From Verrucomicrobiales bacterium (GTDB taxonomy: Bacteria > Verrucomicrobiota > Verrucomicrobiia > Limisphaerales > RI-55), in NCBI GenBank assembly GCA_003484235.1, contig DNDP01000381.1:1-7460 (forward strand): a stretch of 7,460 bases of DNA. The letters run 5' to 3'. Below the pieces are notes generated by a model, which did no database searches, had not been told where the DNA came from, and saw nothing but the letters and a program-made list of their open reading frames with translations. Below are positions 1 to 6,179 of the stretch, piece by piece; the first letter of the stretch is position 1; each line of letters opens with the position of its first letter. The translations under genes were made by a program, and so were the position numbers.

Positions 1-1099
1 TGGTCCCGGTGATCTCCGCCAGCTTGCGGAAAAAGCCCCGTTTGCGCCCGCTGGAGATGCCCCAGTTTACCGGCACGCTCTGATAGCCCTCGTCAAAACC
101 CTCGTCCTTCATCCGGTAGTCGAAGTAGCCCCAGGAGGCATATTCGGAAACGGCCGCCACGAAGTTGTTCATCGGTTTGTCGAAGTCGAAATGGTCGTCC
201 TCGTTCACCACGATCGGTTGGAGCCGGTAGCCGTTCACCTGCCGCGTCCGCCGGATCAGATCTGACAGCTTGGCCGGCTCGTGCACGCCGTTTCCGTGCA
301 GCAGCAGAAAGTCCGAACGGAGCACCACGTTCTCCCTGGGCAGCACGCCGCCCCAGTAGGAAACACCCGCCAGCAGCCGACGCCCGTTCACGCTGGTGCC
401 ACGGACAAATTCCAGCAGTTCGTGCACCCGCGCGGTCTGCAGGATCGGATGCTCGTAGCTTTGGTCGTTCGACTCGTTGCAGATCTCGACGAGCACGTTG
501 CGGTAGCCCTTGCCGAGCAGCCAGCGGGTCGCGTTGTCGGTGGCGCGAATGACCGCCGCCTCGTCCAAGAGCCGCTGGTCCTGGCCGAAGTAGAAATAGC
601 CAAGGATCACCGCCATGCCCAGCTCGTCGGCGCGGCTGAGAATCATTTCCAGGCGCCGCAGATAATCGGACCGCAATGCGCCGTCGGGTTCAAAGGCCGA
701 ATTGTGCCAGGGCTGGGACTTGGAATAGCCCTGGGGCGAGCCGCCCTGCAGATTGAGCGTGAAGGCCAGCAGACCGTGTGCGCGCCAGGCGGGCATCGCC
801 GCCACGAACTCACGGGTGTTGCGCTCGGGGTCCCACTTTCCCGTGTCCGGGTAGGCCCATTGCGGCGCGGTCTCGGGATTCAGGTCGTCGAAGATGCCCT
901 GCACCATCCGGGAGTTCATCAACAGACCTTCAATGGCCTGGCCGTTCCAGGTGCGGTCCTTGTAGGTGGGTTCACCGTTGATGTAAAACTGGTCGCCCAC
1001 GATCGAGACCGTCGTGTGCCTCAGGGGCTGCGCACTGGCGGCAAAGGCCGCCAGCAAGAGGATTCCCGAGAGAACGCGGAGTGTGATGAGCAGTTTCAT
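1..1099 (-). CDS. Secreted glycoside hydrolase-like protein, clan GH-A type (3' end outside window)
   Basis: Reverse-strand reading frame open from ATG at 1099 to the window edge (366 residues, no stop). Residues 1-23 form a signal peptide: Lys2, a Leu/Ile/Ala core, and an A-S-A cleavage site before Gln24, so the product is exported. After it comes the 'YINGEPTY' strand (about 39-46) that commonly opens (beta/alpha)8 glycosidases. Two candidate catalytic glutamates follow at the usual spacing: Glu209 in 'LVEICNES' (acid/base, at a strand-4 position) and Glu300 in 'IVVNEDD' (nucleophile, at a strand-7 position). Trp249 and His268 lie between them and could line the sugar site. I do not recognise the exact family or substrate; GH5-like is the closest guess. 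An in-frame ATG at 1174 would add 25 residues ahead of the signal peptide; 1099 is preferred because it puts the hydrophobic core at the N-terminus. No Shine-Dalgarno is visible. It lies 117 bases downstream of the phosphorylase gene, with no convincing terminator between them. Confidence 0.75.
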   Translation of the reverse strand, partial: MKLLITLRVLSGILLLAAFAASAQPLRHTTVSIVGDQFYINGEPTYKDRTWNGQAIEGLLMNSRMVQGIFDDLNPETAPQWAYPDTGKWDPERNTREFVAAMPAWRAHGLLAFTLNLQGGSPQGYSKSQPWHNSAFEPDGALRSDYLRRLEMILSRADELGMAVILGYFYFGQDQRLLDEAAVIRATDNATRWLLGKGYRNVLVEICNESNDQSYEHPILQTARVHELLEFVRGTSVNGRRLLAGVSYWGGVLPRENVVLRSDFLLLHGNGVHEPAKLSDLIRRTRQVNGYRLQPIVVNEDDHFDFDKPMNNFVAAVSEYASWGYFDYRMKDEGFDEGYQSVPVNWGISSGRKRGFFRKLAEITGT

Positions 1100-1216
1100 G
1101 ACGGCAGGAAGTAAACGACGGAGGCACCACGGCTGAAAGCCAAATTGCTGCCCGCCGGCCTTCGCTCTCTCCATCGAGTCGCCCTTTTCGTGAAGACCGT
1201 CCGGCGGATCAACGGC

Positions 1217-2524
1217 TCATTTGATCGTTTCCAGAATCAGCGGCTGCTGATCGGGCGGTTCATCACCGATTGAGAAAGCTTCGGCAAGCATGGTCAGCGC
1301 CGTGTCCGCCGCAGCTTCGTCCATGGCGTGAACCCGCGCCAGCACGAGGCCTGAGTCGACGGCATGTCCGGGCTTCATCAACCGGTCGACGCCCACGTCG
1401 GGACGGACGGAGTCCGCACGCGCCGTGCGGCCGCCGCCAAGCTGATGAACCACCTCTCCGACGATCCGCGCCTCGCAACGCCTTATTATGCCTGCCTTGG
1501 GCGCCCGCAGTTCGCGCATGACCGGCGCCGACGTGTCCTGTTTCAGCTTCGCCCGGAAGGCGTCGAGGTCGGCCCCCTGCGCCGCGATCATCTCCTCAAA
1601 CCTGTACCGGGGCAGTTGGGTTTTCAGGCATCCGAGCACCGTGCTTCGGGCGGCGTCCAGGGTTCTCTCCCGCCCGGACAACTCGAGCAGATGGGCGGCA
1701 CTCTCGACAACCAAATGCTCCAGATCCGTCGGTGCCCTGCCGTCGAGGCAGTCCACAATTTCCCTGACCTCGAGCCAGTTGCCGGCGGCAAGACCCAGCG
1801 GCGTGTCCATACCCGTCAGCAGGGCGCGTGTCCTGACACCGCAGTGGCGCCCGAGATTGACCATGCTCCAGGCCAGCTCGCGGGCCTGCTGGGGTGTCCG
1901 CATGAACGCGGCGTTGCCGAACTTCACATCAAGCAGCAGGCTGCCGATGCCCTCCGCCAGTTTCTTGGAGAGAATCGAAGAGGTGATCAGCGGAATCGAC
2001 GGTATCGTGCCGGTGACGTCGCGCATCGCATACAGGGCGCGGTCGGCGGGCACCATCTTGTCCGTCTGTCCGCAGATGACACAGCCGATGCGCTGCACCT
2101 GATCCACGATCTCCCCCGGTGAAAGCAGCGTCCGGCAGCCGGGAATCGACTCCATCTTGTCGAGCGTGCCGCCGGTGATGCCGAGTCCCCGCCCGGAGAT
2201 CATCGGCACGCGCAGGCCGAGAGCCGCCAGCAGGGGTGCAAGGATCAGCGAAACCTTGTCGCCGACACCGCCCGTGGAGTGCTTGTCCACCAGGGGCCGT
2301 TCATCCTCTGGAAACTTCAGCACCTCGCCCGAGTTCCGCATGGCCAGCATCAGCGACCGCGTTTCCGCGGTGTCCAGACCCTTCAGAAATATCGCCATCA
2401 GCAGCGCCGCGACCTGCTCGTCCTGGCATCTGCCGGCGGCCACGGCCTCGACAAATTTCTCGAGCTGTCCGTCCGGGAACGTTCTGCCATCGCGTTTGGC
2501 CTCGATGAGGGGGAGGAGATTCAC
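1217..2524 (-). CDS. deoA: Thymidine / pyrimidine-nucleoside phosphorylase
   Basis: Cytosolic salvage enzyme that splits thymidine (and perhaps uridine) with phosphate into the base and (deoxy)ribose-1-phosphate. The frame is open from a GTG at 2563, but I place the start at the GTG at 2524 (435 residues, normal family length). The protein then begins V-N-L-L-P-L-I-E-A-K-R-D-G like its relatives, and the first GTG sits in the loop of a terminator hairpin. Numbering from 2524: a helical N-terminal domain (about 1-65), then the phosphate-binding 'KHSTGGVGDK' at 81-90, the family signature 'SGRGLGITGGT' at 110-120, and 'MRDVTGTIPSIPLITSSI' at 167-184. Judged against E. coli DeoA from memory, the thymine ligands His82, Arg168, Ser183 and Lys187 and the phosphate ligands Lys81, Ser83, Ser92, Ser110 and Thr120 are all kept. 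A PYNP C-terminal domain covers about 340-420. The His after 'GLG' in E. coli is Ile116 here. Whether it prefers thymidine or accepts uridine too cannot be read from the sequence. Confidence 0.93.
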   Translation of the reverse strand: MNLLPLIEAKRDGRTFPDGQLEKFVEAVAAGRCQDEQVAALLMAIFLKGLDTAETRSLMLAMRNSGEVLKFPEDERPLVDKHSTGGVGDKVSLILAPLLAALGLRVPMISGRGLGITGGTLDKMESIPGCRTLLSPGEIVDQVQRIGCVICGQTDKMVPADRALYAMRDVTGTIPSIPLITSSILSKKLAEGIGSLLLDVKFGNAAFMRTPQQARELAWSMVNLGRHCGVRTRALLTGMDTPLGLAAGNWLEVREIVDCLDGRAPTDLEHLVVESAAHLLELSGRERTLDAARSTVLGCLKTQLPRYRFEEMIAAQGADLDAFRAKLKQDTSAPVMRELRAPKAGIIRRCEARIVGEVVHQLGGGRTARADSVRPDVGVDRLMKPGHAVDSGLVLARVHAMDEAAADTALTMLAEAFSIGDEPPDQQPLILETIK

Positions 2525-2530
2525 CCCGCG

Positions 2531-2559
2531 ATTAGAGCGGAAAGGAAAATGCCCGTCCA
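2531..2559 (-). promoter_or_regulatory. Candidate promoter for the phosphorylase gene, possibly leaderless
   Basis: On the minus strand TGGACG (2554-2559, four of six matches to the -35 consensus) is separated by 17 bases from TCTAAT (2531-2536, five of six matches to the -10 consensus). Six bases then lead to the GTG at 2524, so transcription would begin at or next to the start codon and leave no room for a ribosome binding site. The -35 box lies in one arm of the fab terminator. The weakness is that the usually essential A at the second position of the -10 box is C. Reported as a candidate only. Confidence 0.3.
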
Positions 2560-2580
2560 CCACTCGTGCGGACGGGCATT
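2548..2580 (-). terminator. Rho-independent terminator of the fab cluster
   Basis: A perfect 11-bp inverted repeat, AATGCCCGTCC (2548-2558) against GGACGGGCATT (2570-2580), encloses an 11-base loop. In the minus direction the hairpin starts 28 bases after the fabF stop and is followed by TTCCTTT, so with the last stem bases the run reads TTTTCCTTT. The placement and T-rich tail fit an intrinsic terminator for the leftward fab transcript. Read on the plus strand the tail is CTGTAAA, so termination is probably one-directional. Confidence 0.8.
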
Positions 2581-2608
2581 CTGTAAACCGGCAGCCTCCT
2601 CGCGAACA

Positions 2609-3868
2609 TCACCCTTCGAACCGGCGGCCGATGACCGTGGCGTTGTGGCCGCCGAATCCGAACGAGTTGTTCACGAATGTATTGATCCGCTTCTCCCGCG
2701 CCTGGTTCGGCACGTAGTCGAGGTCACACTCGGGATCGGGATTCTCCAGGTTGATGGTCGGCGGCAGGACGCCCTGTTCCATGGCCTTGATGCAGATCAG
2801 CGTCTCGATTGCGCCGGCGGCGCCCAGCATGTGGCCGGTCGCCCCCTTGGTGGAGCTGACCGCCAGCTTGTAGGCATGGTCGCCGAACACGGTCTTGATC
2901 GCCTGTGTTTCACAGACATCGCCCTGCGGCGTGGAGGTGCCATGGGCGTTGATGTAGTCGATCTGGTCGGGGTTCAAGCCGGCGTTGCGAAGCGCCATGC
3001 GCATGCACCGGGCGGCGCCCTCGCCTTCCGGGGCCGGCGCGGTCATGTGGTTGGCGTCGGCCGTGTTGCCGTAGCCGACCAGCTCGCAGTAGATCCGGGC
3101 TCCACGGGCTTTGGCATGCTCGAGATCCTCGAGCACGAGCACCGCCGCGCCCTCCCCCATCACGAAACCATCGCGGCCGAGGTCAAACGGCCGTGAGGCG
3201 CGCTGCGGGTCGTCATTGCGGGTGCTCATCGCCTTCATCGCGCAGAAGCCGCCGACTCCAAGGGGAACGATCGTGGCTTCCGTGCCGCCGGCGAACATCA
3301 CCTTGGCGTCGCCCATCTTGATCGTGCGCCAGGCCTCGCCGATGGCATGCGTGGAGGTCGCGCAGGCCGAGCAGGTGGCGACGTTCGGACCGCGCAGCTT
3401 GTAGTACATCGAGAACAGGCCCGAGGACATGTTCAGGATCAGGGCCGGAATCATGAACGGCGAGAGCCGGCCGGGCCCCTTCGAGAGGAGAATCTTGTGC
3501 TGTTCCTCGGTCGTGTGCAGTCCGCCGATGCCCGAGCCGATGAACACTCCGATTTCATCGCGGTTCACCTTCTCCAGGTCGAGCCCGGAATCCTTGAGCG
3601 CCTGATGACCGGCGGTCACGCCCATCTGCGAGTAGCGGTCGGTCCGGCGGATCTCCTTCGCATTGGGAAACGCGGGCGTCGGGTCGAAGTTCTTCACCTC
3701 GCCGGCAATGCGGCAGTCGAAGGCCGAGGCGTCGAACAGCGTGATCGGCCCGATGCCGGACTGGCCGGCGACGAGGTTTTGGAACAGGGTGGGGACGTCG
3801 TTGCCGACCGGGGAGAGGCCCCCGAGTCCGGTCACGACGACGCGACGGTCAAAAGGATGGCTGGCCAT
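2609..3868 (-). CDS. fabF: Beta-ketoacyl-[acyl-carrier-protein] synthase II
   Basis: Cytosolic condensing enzyme of type II fatty acid synthesis. It takes an acyl chain onto its active-site Cys and condenses it with malonyl-ACP, releasing CO2 and lengthening the chain by two carbons. It has 419 residues, normal for FabF, with the doubled thiolase fold. The nucleophile is Cys169 in 'TCSACATSTHAIG', the catalytic histidines are His309 ('NAHGTST') and His346 ('KGATGHMLGAAG', with Lys341), and the acyl-gate loop is 'NSFGFGGHNA' at 401-410. These identify a Cys-His-His elongating synthase rather than a decarboxylase (Gln in place of Cys) or a FabH-type Cys-His-Asn enzyme. FabB is less likely given the N-terminal 'RRVVVTGLGGLSPVG'. 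It starts at ATG 3868, 63 bases after the acpP stop. No Shine-Dalgarno is seen, and the start codon directly abuts the T-tract of a hairpin, so its expression is probably reduced relative to acpP. It is the last gene of the fab cluster. Confidence 0.97.
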   Translation of the reverse strand: MASHPFDRRVVVTGLGGLSPVGNDVPTLFQNLVAGQSGIGPITLFDASAFDCRIAGEVKNFDPTPAFPNAKEIRRTDRYSQMGVTAGHQALKDSGLDLEKVNRDEIGVFIGSGIGGLHTTEEQHKILLSKGPGRLSPFMIPALILNMSSGLFSMYYKLRGPNVATCSACATSTHAIGEAWRTIKMGDAKVMFAGGTEATIVPLGVGGFCAMKAMSTRNDDPQRASRPFDLGRDGFVMGEGAAVLVLEDLEHAKARGARIYCELVGYGNTADANHMTAPAPEGEGAARCMRMALRNAGLNPDQIDYINAHGTSTPQGDVCETQAIKTVFGDHAYKLAVSSTKGATGHMLGAAGAIETLICIKAMEQGVLPPTINLENPDPECDLDYVPNQAREKRINTFVNNSFGFGGHNATVIGRRFEG

Positions 3869-3913
3869 ACAAAAACCAAAGGGCAGCGCGGTCGTCGATT
3901 GACCGAGCTGCCC
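3869..3913 (-). terminator. Intrinsic terminator / attenuator between acpP and fabF
   Basis: On the minus strand GGGCAGC-T-CGGTC, a seven-base loop, then GACCG-C-GCTGCCC form a 12-bp stem with one internal T/C mismatch (3881-3913). TTTGGTTTTTGT follows (3869-3880), and then immediately the fabF ATG. Stem plus T-tract is the standard intrinsic terminator form. Because fabF lies directly downstream and no strong promoter for it is visible, partial read-through is more likely than a full stop. The likely effect is more acpP than acpP-fabF transcript. Confidence 0.7.
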
Positions 3914-3931
3914 GGGAAATCCGACGGGGAA

Positions 3932-4177
3932 TTACTTGCCCTTGAGTTCTTCGATGTACTTGATGACATCACCCACGCTCTGCAGCTTCTCGGCGTCCTC
4001 ATCGGGGATTTCGCTGCCGAACTCCTCCTCGAGCGCCATCACCAACTCGACGGTGTCGAGCGAGTCCGCCCCAAGATCCTCGATGAACTTGGCTTCGGGC
4101 GTGACCTGGTCCTCGTTGACGCCGAGTTGTTCGACGATGATCTTCTTGATCTTTTGTTCAATAGATTGGTCCGACAT
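3932..4177 (-). CDS. acpP: Acyl carrier protein
   Basis: Small acidic carrier (81 residues) that holds growing acyl chains on a 4'-phosphopantetheine arm and presents them to FabD, FabF, FabG and the other synthase enzymes in the cytosol. The attachment site is Ser39 in 'DLGADSLDTVELVMALEE' (35-52), the exact DSL motif, followed by the acidic recognition helix II. Helix I (about 3-16) and the C-terminal helix 'VGDVIKYIEELK' (68-79) complete the four-helix bundle. The start at ATG 4177 is supported by GGAG six bases upstream, the only strong ribosome binding site in the window. The gene lies between fabG (164-base gap) and fabF (63-base gap). It is flanked by its own promoter candidate and a hairpin terminator, consistent with the very high expression that ACP normally needs. 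Standard length and sequence. Confidence 0.98.
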   Translation of the reverse strand: MSDQSIEQKIKKIIVEQLGVNEDQVTPEAKFIEDLGADSLDTVELVMALEEEFGSEIPDEDAEKLQSVGDVIKYIEELKGK

Positions 4178-4183
4178 GCTTGT

Positions 4184-4187
4184 CTCC
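4184..4187 (-). promoter_or_regulatory. acpP ribosome binding site
   Basis: GGAG on the minus strand, six bases before the acpP ATG at 4177. It fixes the start codon. It stands out because none of the other starts in the window (fabD, fabG, fabF, the phosphorylase, the glycosidase, the repeat protein) has a recognisable Shine-Dalgarno sequence at this spacing. Confidence 0.8.
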
Positions 4188-4204
4188 GTTTGGTTGTTGG
4201 GGTC

Positions 4205-4239
4205 TGTCTATGCGACGCTCACCGGGGCGTCAAGCCCCG
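4205..4239 (-). promoter_or_regulatory. Candidate acpP promoter with -35 box in a small hairpin
   Basis: On the minus strand TTGACG (4228-4233, five of six matches to the -35 consensus) is followed after 17 bases by TAGACA (4205-4210, a weak -10 with three of six matches). Transcription would begin near 4198 and give a leader of about 20 bases carrying the GGAG site. The -35 box overlaps a perfect 6-bp inverted repeat, CGGGGC (4223-4228) and GCCCCG (4234-4239), with the five-base loop 4229-4233. The repeat may be a protein site or chance in GC-rich DNA. Position and leader length support a promoter; the poor -10 box argues for caution. Confidence 0.4.
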
Positions 4240-4341
4240 ATTCGGCGAAATTGTTTTCGATGTTTTCCACTCACTGACGGGAACTTTTCAGCGCCGGCGG
4301 GCGCTTCTCTAGTCGCTCGCCACGCGGGCGTCGAGCGCTTT

Positions 4342-5085
4342 CTACATCACCATCCCGCCGTCCACCGTGAGCACCTGCCCGGTGATGTAGCGGGCGCCCG
4401 GTCCGGCGAGAAATGTGGCCGCCGAAGCGATGTCCTCCGCCTGGCCGAAACTGTTCAGGGGAATCTTCTTCAGCAGCTCCGTTTTCCATTCGTCCTTCAG
4501 CACCGAGGTCATGTCGGTCTCGATGAACCCGGGGGCGATGGCGTTCACGGTGATGCCCCGCGGTGCAAATTCGCGCGCCACGGACTTGGTGAAGCCGATC
4601 AGCCCGGCCTTGCTGGCGGCGTAGTTGGCCTGGCCGGCGTTGCCCATCAGGCCGATGACCGAGGCGATGTTGATCACCCGCCCCGAGCGCTGCTTGAGGA
4701 AGGCGCGGGTGAAGGCCTTGGTCAGCACAAACGCGCCGCGCAGGTTGGTGTTGATCACCGCATCCCACTCCTCTTCGCTCATCCGCATGAGGAGATTGTC
4801 GCGTGTGACGCCGGCGTTGTTCACGAGGATGTCGACCCGGCCGGGTTCCTTGAGGATGGATTCAGCTGCGGCATTGACCGCCGCGGGATTGGACACGTCC
4901 ACGGCCACCGCCCAGGCGCGCCGGCCCCTGGCGGTCACCTCATCGGCGACCTTCCGGGAATTCTCCTCGGTGCGGGAAACACAGACGATGTCCGCGCCCT
5001 CGTCGGCAAACCTGAGCGCAATGGCGCGGCCGATCCCCCGCCCCGCGCCGGTGACCACGGCGATCTGTTGGTCAAGCGAACCCAT
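4342..5085 (-). CDS. fabG: 3-oxoacyl-[acyl-carrier-protein] reductase
   Basis: Cytosolic NADPH-dependent reductase that converts 3-oxoacyl-ACP to (R)-3-hydroxyacyl-ACP, the first reduction in each round of fatty acid elongation. It has 247 residues, a classical short-chain dehydrogenase. The Rossmann cofactor loop 'TGAGRGIG' is at 12-19, 'NNAG' at 89-92, structural Asn114, and the catalytic Ser142, Tyr155 and Lys159 ('YAASK' at 155-159). 'PGFIETDMT' (185-193) and the C-terminal 'GGMVM' are typical of FabG rather than other short-chain dehydrogenases. Arg133 and Arg171 match the E. coli arginines that dock ACP. It starts at ATG 5085, 31 bases after the fabD stop, which suggests co-transcription with fabD; there is no Shine-Dalgarno. 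A 164-base spacer separates it from acpP, containing a 6-bp hairpin (4290-4305) without a T-tract. Assignment rests on strong motifs plus operon context. Confidence 0.96.
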   Translation of the reverse strand: MGSLDQQIAVVTGAGRGIGRAIALRFADEGADIVCVSRTEENSRKVADEVTARGRRAWAVAVDVSNPAAVNAAAESILKEPGRVDILVNNAGVTRDNLLMRMSEEEWDAVINTNLRGAFVLTKAFTRAFLKQRSGRVINIASVIGLMGNAGQANYAASKAGLIGFTKSVAREFAPRGITVNAIAPGFIETDMTSVLKDEWKTELLKKIPLNSFGQAEDIASAATFLAGPGARYITGQVLTVDGGMVM

Positions 5086-5116
5086 AAACTGTGCGGGCGA
5101 GAAGACCGGAATTCGC

Positions 5117-6046
5117 TCAGGTGGTCAATGCTTTAACCGTCGCGTCGAGCGAGGCGACGTCGGCCACGTTGAACCGTTTCGCGTTTCCGTCGATGCGCTT
5201 CATGAAACCGCTCAGCGCGGCGCCCGGCCCCAGTTCGATGAACCGTGTGAAACCGTCCGCCAGCAGCGCGCGCATCGAAGCCTCCCAGCACACGGGCGAG
5301 GTGACCTGCGCCACCAGCGTCCGGCGGATCTCGTCCGGTTGTCCATGAGCAGCGGCAGTCACGTTGGAGATGACCGGCACGCTGGACGGCCGGACCTCGA
5401 TGCCGGCAAGCGCAGCTTCGAGCTTGGGCTGGGCGGAGGACATCAAGGGCGAGTGATACGCGCCGGCCACGGTCAGCGGCAGCGCCTTCTTCGCTCCTTT
5501 CGACTTCGCCAGTTCACACGCGGTGGCGATCTTCGCAGATTCGCCGGAGATCACGATCTGACCAGGACAGTTCAGGTTGGCAAGCTGGACGCCGGCCTCG
5601 TCGCACACGGCCTTCAATGGTTCCTCGTCCATGCCGATCACCGCGGCCATGCCGCCCTGGGTTGCATCGCACGCCTCCTGCATGAAGCATCCCCGGTGGC
5701 GCACCACCTGAAGACCGTCCTCAAAGCTCATCGCGCCGCCGGCGGCGAGCGCGGTGAACTCGCCGAGCGAGAGCCCGGCGGTGGCCTGAAAGGCGAGCCC
5801 CGGCACCTGCTCGCGCAGCAGCATGAACGCGATCCAGCTGACGAGGTAGATGCCCGGCTGTGCGTTCCCGGTCCTGGTCAGGTCCGCTTCGGGTCCCTCG
5901 AAACAGACGCGCGCGAGATCGTAGCCGAGCACCTCGTTCGCGCGGTCGAAGAGTGACTTTGCCGCCGGAAACGCCTCGGCCAGATCCCGGCCCATGCCCA
6001 CGGCCTGGGCGCCCTGCCCGGCGAACAGCAATGCGGTCTTGTTCAT
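5117..6046 (-). CDS. fabD: Malonyl-CoA:[acyl-carrier-protein] transacylase
   Basis: Cytosolic enzyme that moves malonyl groups from CoA to ACP and so feeds the condensing enzymes. It has 309 residues, the usual size. Visible landmarks are 'FAGQGAQ' (8-14, oxyanion Gln11), the nucleophile Ser93 in 'GLSLGEFTAL' (91-100), Arg118 in 'VVRHRG' (binds the malonyl carboxylate), catalytic His198 in 'GAYHSPLM' (195-202), and 'ELGPGAALSGFMKRI' (271-285) near the C-terminus. The family's usual GHSLG is GLSLG here (Leu92); that His is not the catalytic one, so activity should be intact. It is the first gene of the fab cluster, 31 bases before fabG. plsX and fabH, often found just upstream, are absent; the next gene is divergent. 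It starts at ATG 6046, giving the canonical 'MNKTALLFAGQG' N-terminus, with no Shine-Dalgarno. Confidence 0.97.
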   Translation of the reverse strand: MNKTALLFAGQGAQAVGMGRDLAEAFPAAKSLFDRANEVLGYDLARVCFEGPEADLTRTGNAQPGIYLVSWIAFMLLREQVPGLAFQATAGLSLGEFTALAAGGAMSFEDGLQVVRHRGCFMQEACDATQGGMAAVIGMDEEPLKAVCDEAGVQLANLNCPGQIVISGESAKIATACELAKSKGAKKALPLTVAGAYHSPLMSSAQPKLEAALAGIEVRPSSVPVISNVTAAAHGQPDEIRRTLVAQVTSPVCWEASMRALLADGFTRFIELGPGAALSGFMKRIDGNAKRFNVADVASLDATVKALTT

Positions 6047-6093
6047 CGCGGGCGACTAAACACGATCACCGGGAATCGGGGAAGGAGAGATTT

Positions 6094-6113
6094 GAACTTA
6101 AGTTCCAACGTTG
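6094..6113. promoter_or_regulatory. Two abutting palindromes in the fabD divergent region (possible operator)
   Basis: GAACTTAAGTTC (6094-6105) is a perfect 12-bp palindrome that extends to 18 bp (6091-6108) with one mismatched pair. It is followed without a gap by the 8-bp palindrome CAACGTTG (6106-6113). They lie in the 133-base region (6047-6179) between the divergent fabD and repeat-protein genes, where a shared operator would be expected. The sequence does not match the operator patterns I know for FapR, FabT or FabR. I could not find a convincing -35/-10 pair for either gene in this region. Confidence 0.35.
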
Positions 6114-6179
6114 AAGGGTTGTCGGCGGTCAATTGGTTGCTCAAGGTTCAGTCGGACCCGAAAACTTTTCCGGCCAGTC

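Noticed and set aside
281..1114. Long plus-strand open frame opposite the glycosidase
   Set aside because: The minus strand here has a signal peptide and glycosidase-like motifs. The plus frame has no recognisable motif and is explained by the high GC content suppressing stops on the opposite strand.
1100..1216. Possible terminator or small gene between the phosphorylase and the glycosidase
   Set aside because: Only very short inverted repeats without T-tracts are present. The sole open stretch is the in-frame 25-codon extension of the glycosidase from ATG 1174, which I treat as upstream sequence.
4290..4305. Hairpin AGCGCC-GGCG-GGCGCT after fabG as a possible terminator
   Set aside because: The stem is only 6 bp and no T-tract follows in the minus direction. 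Such short GC stems are common in this composition.
5762..5779. GLSLG instead of GHSLG in FabD as a possible inactivating change
   Set aside because: The nucleophile Ser93, Arg118 and catalytic His198 are intact, and the replaced His is not the catalytic one. It looks like a lineage variant.
1364..5956. Several long plus-strand open frames (for example 1364-2122, 2279-3196, 3347-4312, 4625-5956) opposite the phosphorylase and fab genes
   Set aside because: All run antisense through well-identified genes, cross gene boundaries, are rich in Arg/Gly/His and show no domain. They are shadows of GC-rich coding sequence.
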